Assembly: GCA_937958345.1 (NCBI GenBank)
Contig: CALGNW010000101.1
Coordinates: forward strand, 1-17,223
Direction: 5' to 3'
Length of the DNA: 17,223 bases
Origin: an uncultured Neomegalonema sp.
Lineage (GTDB): Bacteria; Pseudomonadota; Alphaproteobacteria; Rhodobacterales; Rhodobacteraceae
In this document: piece after piece, positions 13,803-17,223 of the stretch
Layout: each line of letters starts with the position of its first letter
Numbering within the stretch: the stretch's first letter is position 1
Position numbers and translations under genes: made by a program
Notes under the pieces: model-generated
Database searches by the model: none
The model's input: the letters and a program-made list of their open reading frames with translations, nothing else
Told to the model about the DNA's origin: nothing

Positions 13803-15610
13803 TGAACAGCGGCACGTGAAACCATGTCCGCCTCGGTCTCTACCGCGCGAAGGCCGGTAAATTGAAGCCGCGCGAGCCTCGCGTACAAGCCGCCCTCGGC
13901 AACCAGCGAGTCGTGCGTGCCTTCCGCGACAATCCGTCCGCTCTCCAACACGATGATCCGGTCCGCCTTTTTTACCGTGGCGAGGCGATGGGCGATCACC
14001 AGCGTTGTCCGCCCGTTTGCCAGCCGCTCGAAAGCGTCCTGAACCGCACGTTCGCTTTCCGCATCAAGTGCTGATGTCGCCTCGTCCAACAGCAACACCG
14101 GCGCATCGCGCAAAATGGCCCGTGCAATCGCGATTCGCTGTTTTTGTCCGCCAGACAGCATAACGCCGCGCTCGCCGACTTCGGTCTCGTACCCCTCCGG
14201 CAGAGCCTCAATAAAACCGCTGGCCGCTGCGGCTTCGGCAGCACTGCGCGCCTGCGCCTCGGAGGCGTCGGGGTGGCCGAAAAGGATATTGTCCATCACG
14301 CTTGCGGCAAAAATTGCGGGTTCCTGAGGCACGACAGAAAGACGGGCACGAACTGCCTTCGGGTCTGCATCCGGCAAGGCGACTCCGTCGAGCAGGATCG
14401 TCCCTTCGCTCGGATCGTAAAACCGTTGCAGCAGGCTGAACAACGTCGTCTTGCCGGCGCCTGAGGGTCCGACCACTGCGACGGTCTCTCCGGGCCTGAC
14501 GTTAATCGTAACGCCGTCTAATGCTTTCTCATCCGGACGGCTCGGGAAACTGAACGAAACGTCGCGAAACGCGATCTCACCGCGCGGTTCAGGCAGCGCC
14601 AACGGATTTACAGGCGCTTTGATGTCGGTCTCGCTGTCGAGGATTTCGACAAGCCGCTCGGTCGCGCCCGCCGCCTGTTGCAACTGCGTCCACATCTCGG
14701 AAAGCGCCGCGAACGCGCCCGCGACGATCACAGCGTACAGGATAAACTGGCCCAATTCTCCGGCAGACATCCTATCATTTATGACATCGGATGCGCCGAT
14801 CCACATGACGCTGACAATACCGGTAAACAAAAGGAATATGACAATAGCGGTCAGGCGGGAGCGGGCCGCGATGCGTTCCCGCGACGCCTCGTAGGCGCCC
14901 TCTGCAGCGGCCCCGAAGCGAAGGCGCGCCCCGCCCTCCTGAGTAAAACTTTGAACGTCACGAACAGAACTCAGCGTTTCTCCGGCAATCGCCGATGTCT
15001 CGGCAATTTTATCCTGCGCAAGCTTTGAGAACCCGCGCACGCGGCGTCCCATCAGTATAATCGGAATGACGATCAGCGGCACAATCAACAATACCAGCCC
15101 CGTCAGCTTTGCACTCGTCAGCAACAGCATCACGATGCCGCCTGCCAACAGCAGAACATTGCGAAGGCCGATTGATACGGTGCTGGCAACCAGCGTCTGA
15201 ACGAGCGTTGTGTCGGTGTTTATCCGGGATAGCGTTTCGCCGGTGCGGATCGACTCAAAAAAGCGCGGGCTCATACCGATAGCATGGTCATAGGTCTTGC
15301 GCCGAATATCCGTGACAATCCGTTCACCGAGTTTTGTCACAAAATAGTAGCGCAGCGACGTTGCAACCGCGAGCGCGCCTGCGACTCCGATCATCGCCAG
15401 AAAATAGCGGTCAATATACTCGGCTTTTTCCTGATCGAACCCGAGATCAATGACCCGCCGCAAGGCGATAGGCATAAGCAGTGTAAAAAAAGCTGCGGAC
15501 GTCAACGCCAGCGCGGCACAAAATGCCTGCCCTTTATAGGGAGCAAAGAACGGCAACAGCCGCTTTAACAGAGCTGGCTTGCCCTTTTTCCGATCCGTTG
15601 CTGCCGCCAC
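13793..15610 (-). CDS. MsbA-like ABC exporter (fused permease/ATPase half-transporter)
   Basis: A 605-residue half-transporter with a six-helix ABC transmembrane type 1 domain (about 28-315) and an ATPase domain (about 345-580). The nucleotide-binding motifs are all present: Walker A GPSGAGKT (381-388), Q-loop Q429 (VVPQEPAIF), signature LSGGQ (485-489), Walker B LLLDE (506-510) and the switch H541. It should work as a homodimer moving lipids, lipid-linked sugars or drugs out of the cytoplasm; the substrate is not visible. The start is GTG at 15610, with GGGG seven bases before it and an in-frame TGA two codons upstream, so no earlier start is possible. It diverges from the pca operon. Confidence 0.93.
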   Translation of the reverse strand: MAAATDRKKGKPALLKRLLPFFAPYKGQAFCAALALTSAAFFTLLMPIALRRVIDLGFDQEKAEYIDRYFLAMIGVAGALAVATSLRYYFVTKLGERIVTDIRRKTYDHAIGMSPRFFESIRTGETLSRINTDTTLVQTLVASTVSIGLRNVLLLAGGIVMLLLTSAKLTGLVLLIVPLIVIPIILMGRRVRGFSKLAQDKIAETSAIAGETLSSVRDVQSFTQEGGARLRFGAAAEGAYEASRERIAARSRLTAIVIFLLFTGIVSVMWIGASDVINDRMSAGELGQFILYAVIVAGAFAALSEMWTQLQQAAGATERLVEILDSETDIKAPVNPLALPEPRGEIAFRDVSFSFPSRPDEKALDGVTINVRPGETVAVVGPSGAGKTTLFSLLQRFYDPSEGTILLDGVALPDADPKAVRARLSVVPQEPAIFAASVMDNILFGHPDASEAQARSAAEAAAASGFIEALPEGYETEVGERGVMLSGGQKQRIAIARAILRDAPVLLLDEATSALDAESERAVQDAFERLANGRTTLVIAHRLATVKKADRIIVLESGRIVAEGTHDSLVAEGGLYARLARLQFTGLRAVETEADMVSRAAVQPV

Positions 15611-15910
15611 CGTTCATCCCCGTACAATCCGTTTGCTTCCTATCAAACACATACAACAGCGGCAATCATCCGTCATGTCACAGGGAAGTCAGGCATGCGC
15701 GCTTCGGGCATAGCAGAAGTCATGCTGTGACTTGATCAAAACCAATTCGCCGCCAACGGCCCGCGTCGGCATCCGGCTCGAGATCACGTCGGCTCGCGTC
15801 AAAGTGACCGATTTGCCCGTTGTGCATAATGCTTCATCGGATGCGATCTAGGCTTGAACCCTGCAAAATCGCGCGCAACAGTCGGCGGAGTAAAGCGAGG
15901 GATCACGACA
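15611..15910. promoter_or_regulatory. Divergent control region between the ABC exporter and the pca operon
   Basis: No gene is supported in these 300 bases. A perfect inverted repeat AAGTCA-TGCTG-TGACTT (15717-15733) is the clearest element and is a plausible regulator site. A shorter palindrome GCAT-A-ATGC lies near 15822-15830. No pcaQ-type LysR regulator gene is adjacent, unlike many protocatechuate clusters, and I do not find the ATAACC-N4-GGTTAA type of PcaQ site known from Sinorhizobium. The pcaD frame remains open to a TTG at 15854, but that extension is not family sequence. Confidence 0.4.
15717..15733. promoter_or_regulatory. 17-bp inverted repeat, candidate operator
   Basis: AAGTCA-TGCTG-TGACTT is a perfect 6-5-6 palindrome, the size expected for a dimeric helix-turn-helix repressor such as GntR, TetR or MarR types. 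It lies about 110 bases from the ABC exporter start and 180 bases from pcaD, so it could serve either. No T-tract follows, so it is not a terminator. Confidence 0.4.
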
Positions 15911-16699
15911 ATGCCAACGATGCAGCATAACGGACGCGCGATTCATTACGCAGATCAAGGGGCGCAAGGCGGCTTGCCAATCGTGTTTTCAAATTCACTC
16001 GGAACCGATTTTCGTGCTTGGGACCCGCTCTTGCACCACCTGCCAGAAGGTTTGCGCTTCATTCGCTATGACAAGGCCGGTCACGGCCTCAGTGATTTTG
16101 CCGGCGAGCGTCCAATCGAGGCCCATGCCGAAGATCTTGCCGCCCTGCTCGACCACCTCGGGATAGAAAAAGCGGTCGTCGTCGGGTTGTCCGTCGGCGG
16201 GTTGATCGCCCAAGCCTTTGCCAGTGCTAATCCTGATCGCACCCTCGCGCTGGTTCTGTGCGATACCGGCCATAAAATAGGGACCCCCGAAATTTGGAAC
16301 CCGCGTATCGAGGCAATCAACGCAGGCGGCATGGTTGCAGTGTTGGAACCGACAATGGAACGGTGGTTCACCCCGCGCTATCGGGCCGAGAGTCCGGACT
16401 TCGCAATTTGGTGCAACATGCTGACGCGCACGCTGGCGGCAGGCTATTGTTCCGTTGGCCGGGCGATCCGCGATGCCGATTTCACGGAACGAACACGGAT
16501 GATCCAAGTCCCGACCCTGTGCTTCGTTGGCGCGCAAGACGGGGCAACTCCGCCCGCTCTGGTACGTGAACTGGCTTCGCTGATCGAGGGAGCGATCTTC
16601 GAGGAGGTCGAAGAATGCGGCCACCTGCCCTGCATCGAACAGCCCGCCGCGCTGGCGGCGGCGATCATCGGATTGCTGACGGACAACAACCTTGTCTGA
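15911..16699 (+). CDS. pcaD: 3-oxoadipate enol-lactonase
   Basis: PcaD hydrolyses 3-oxoadipate enol-lactone to 3-oxoadipate in the protocatechuate branch of the beta-ketoadipate pathway (cytosol). The 262-residue protein is a standard alpha/beta hydrolase: oxyanion-region 'VFSNSLGTDFRAWDPLL' (25-41), 'IRYDKAGHGLSD' (51-62), nucleophile elbow GLSVGG with S94, acid D210 ('VGAQDGATPP') and H238 ('CGHLPCIEQP'). The length equals that of typical PcaD. I chose the ATG at 15911, preceded by GAGGGAT, rather than the TTG at 15854. It is the first gene of a tight operon, and its end overlaps pcaC by eight bases, supporting the assignment. Confidence 0.93.
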   Translation: MPTMQHNGRAIHYADQGAQGGLPIVFSNSLGTDFRAWDPLLHHLPEGLRFIRYDKAGHGLSDFAGERPIEAHAEDLAALLDHLGIEKAVVVGLSVGGLIAQAFASANPDRTLALVLCDTGHKIGTPEIWNPRIEAINAGGMVAVLEPTMERWFTPRYRAESPDFAIWCNMLTRTLAAGYCSVGRAIRDADFTERTRMIQVPTLCFVGAQDGATPPALVRELASLIEGAIFEEVEECGHLPCIEQPAALAAAIIGLLTDNNLV

Positions 16700-17069
16700 C
16701 GCATTCGAAAAGGGAATGAAGGTGCGCCGCAAGGTTCTGGGTGACACCCATGTAAACAGCGCCGAAGCGAACAAAACGCCGTTTGACGATGATTTTCAAA
16801 CTTTCATTACCGAGGGTGCGTGGGGATCAGTGTGGTCGCGCCCTGCCCTGACATCCCGCGAGCGCAGTATGATTACGATTGCTCTGCTCGCTGCCCAGGG
16901 TCACGACGACGAAGTCGCCATGCACATACGCGCCACCGCAAACACGGGTGCGACCATGAACGATGTCAAAGAGGCGCTGCTGCATGTCGCCGTCTATGCC
17001 GGTGTGCCCGCCGCAAATCGCGCCTTCAAAATTGCGAAGGCGGAATATGCCAGAATGGAGCCGACATGA
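16692..17069 (+). CDS. pcaC: 4-carboxymuconolactone decarboxylase
   Basis: PcaC decarboxylates 4-carboxymuconolactone to 3-oxoadipate enol-lactone, the PcaD substrate. The 125-residue protein has the family core 'WSRPALTSRERSMITIALLA' (48-67), then 'HIRATANTGAT' and 'EALLHVAVYAGVPAANRAF', the AhpD-like fold without the CXXC peroxidase pair. The likely start is a TTG at 16692, giving the usual (M)SDAFEKG amino terminus and an eight-base overlap with pcaD. The next in-frame ATG at 16716 is possible but would lose those residues. Its stop overlaps the next start (ATGA), so all three genes are probably coupled. Confidence 0.93.
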   Translation: MSDAFEKGMKVRRKVLGDTHVNSAEANKTPFDDDFQTFITEGAWGSVWSRPALTSRERSMITIALLAAQGHDDEVAMHIRATANTGATMNDVKEALLHVAVYAGVPAANRAFKIAKAEYARMEPT

Positions 17070-17223
17070 CGCCCGCCATCATCACGGTTGCAATTACAGG
17101 CTCGGTTCCGCGCAAAGAAGACAATCCCGCTGTTCCCATCACCGTCACCGAGCAAATCGAGTCGACGCACGCATCCTACGAAGCAGGCGCCGCCCTCGCC
17201 CACTGCCATGTCCGCAATGACGA
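17066..17223 (+). CDS. BKACE (DUF849) beta-keto acid cleavage enzyme, 5' part only
   Basis: Only the first 52 residues are inside the window. They read MTPAIITVAITGSVPRKEDN, then PAVPITVTEQIESTHASYEA, then GAALAHCHVRND. The 'AITGS...NPAVPIT' strand and the 'AHxHVR' motif, whose histidines bind zinc, are diagnostic of the BKACE/DUF849 family. That family condenses a beta-keto acid with acetyl-CoA to give acetoacetate and a new acyl-CoA. The start overlaps the pcaC stop by four bases, so it is part of the pca operon. That points to beta-ketoadipate as substrate, which is inference from position. Confidence 0.9.
   Translation, partial: MTPAIITVAITGSVPRKEDNPAVPITVTEQIESTHASYEAGAALAHCHVRND

Noticed and set aside
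15995..16774. Minus-strand open frame of 259 codons
   Set aside because: It is the shadow of pcaD, whose catalytic triad and operon overlap leave no doubt about the coding strand.

Overview
The window looks like a chromosomal segment of an alphaproteobacterium of the order Rhodobacterales, probably a roseobacter-type marine bacterium. This rests on protein families and gene order, not on a database search. The markers are an IF-3 with the ARRP...GPRVN amino terminus, a DUF6494-Mrp-lipoate/biotin ligase (DUF4444)-DUF6505 operon, a DUF1223 protein, and a pcaD-pcaC-BKACE cluster. Coding density is high and GC is moderate. I see no insertion sequences, phage genes, CRISPR arrays, tRNAs or rRNAs.

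Layout. Positions 1-326 (minus) hold the start of a CoxG-like SRPBCC protein that runs off the left edge. A secreted DUF1223 thioredoxin-like protein (586-1311, plus) overlaps tail to tail with a leftward group: infC (IF-3), a MATE efflux protein and an LpxL-like acyltransferase (4189 down to 1301). Reading right from 4341 is a tight three-gene phospholipid cassette: a YnbA-like CDP-alcohol phosphatidyltransferase, a YnbB/CdsA-like cytidylyltransferase and a PlsC-type acyltransferase. galU (6672-7553) follows on the same strand. A large aminopeptidase P (9351-7564) converges on galU. Diverging from the peptidase is a four-gene operon (9579-12236) encoding DUF6494, Mrp/ApbC, a BPL/LPL-fold ligase and DUF6505, whose reading frames overlap by 1-4 bases. 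Two secreted hypothetical proteins follow (12339-12788 plus; 13608-12883 minus), separated by a clear bidirectional terminator. An ABC exporter (15610-13793, minus) diverges from the protocatechuate operon pcaD-pcaC-BKACE (15911 to the right edge), which is cut by the window.

How the genes work together. The cassette at 4341-6523 encodes, in principle, three successive steps of glycerophospholipid synthesis: lysophosphatidate to phosphatidate, then to CDP-diacylglycerol, then to a phospholipid with an unknown head group. GalU beside it makes UDP-glucose for envelope glycans. The DUF6494 operon pairs an Fe-S/P-loop ATPase with a protein-ligase fold and two small proteins of unknown function, and is the best candidate for an undescribed system. 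The pca genes feed beta-ketoadipate, and the adjacent BKACE may cleave it directly.

The most striking sequence-level observation is that two genes appear to lack any canonical start codon. infC reads from ATA and galU from ATT, each with a good ribosome-binding site and an in-frame stop just upstream.
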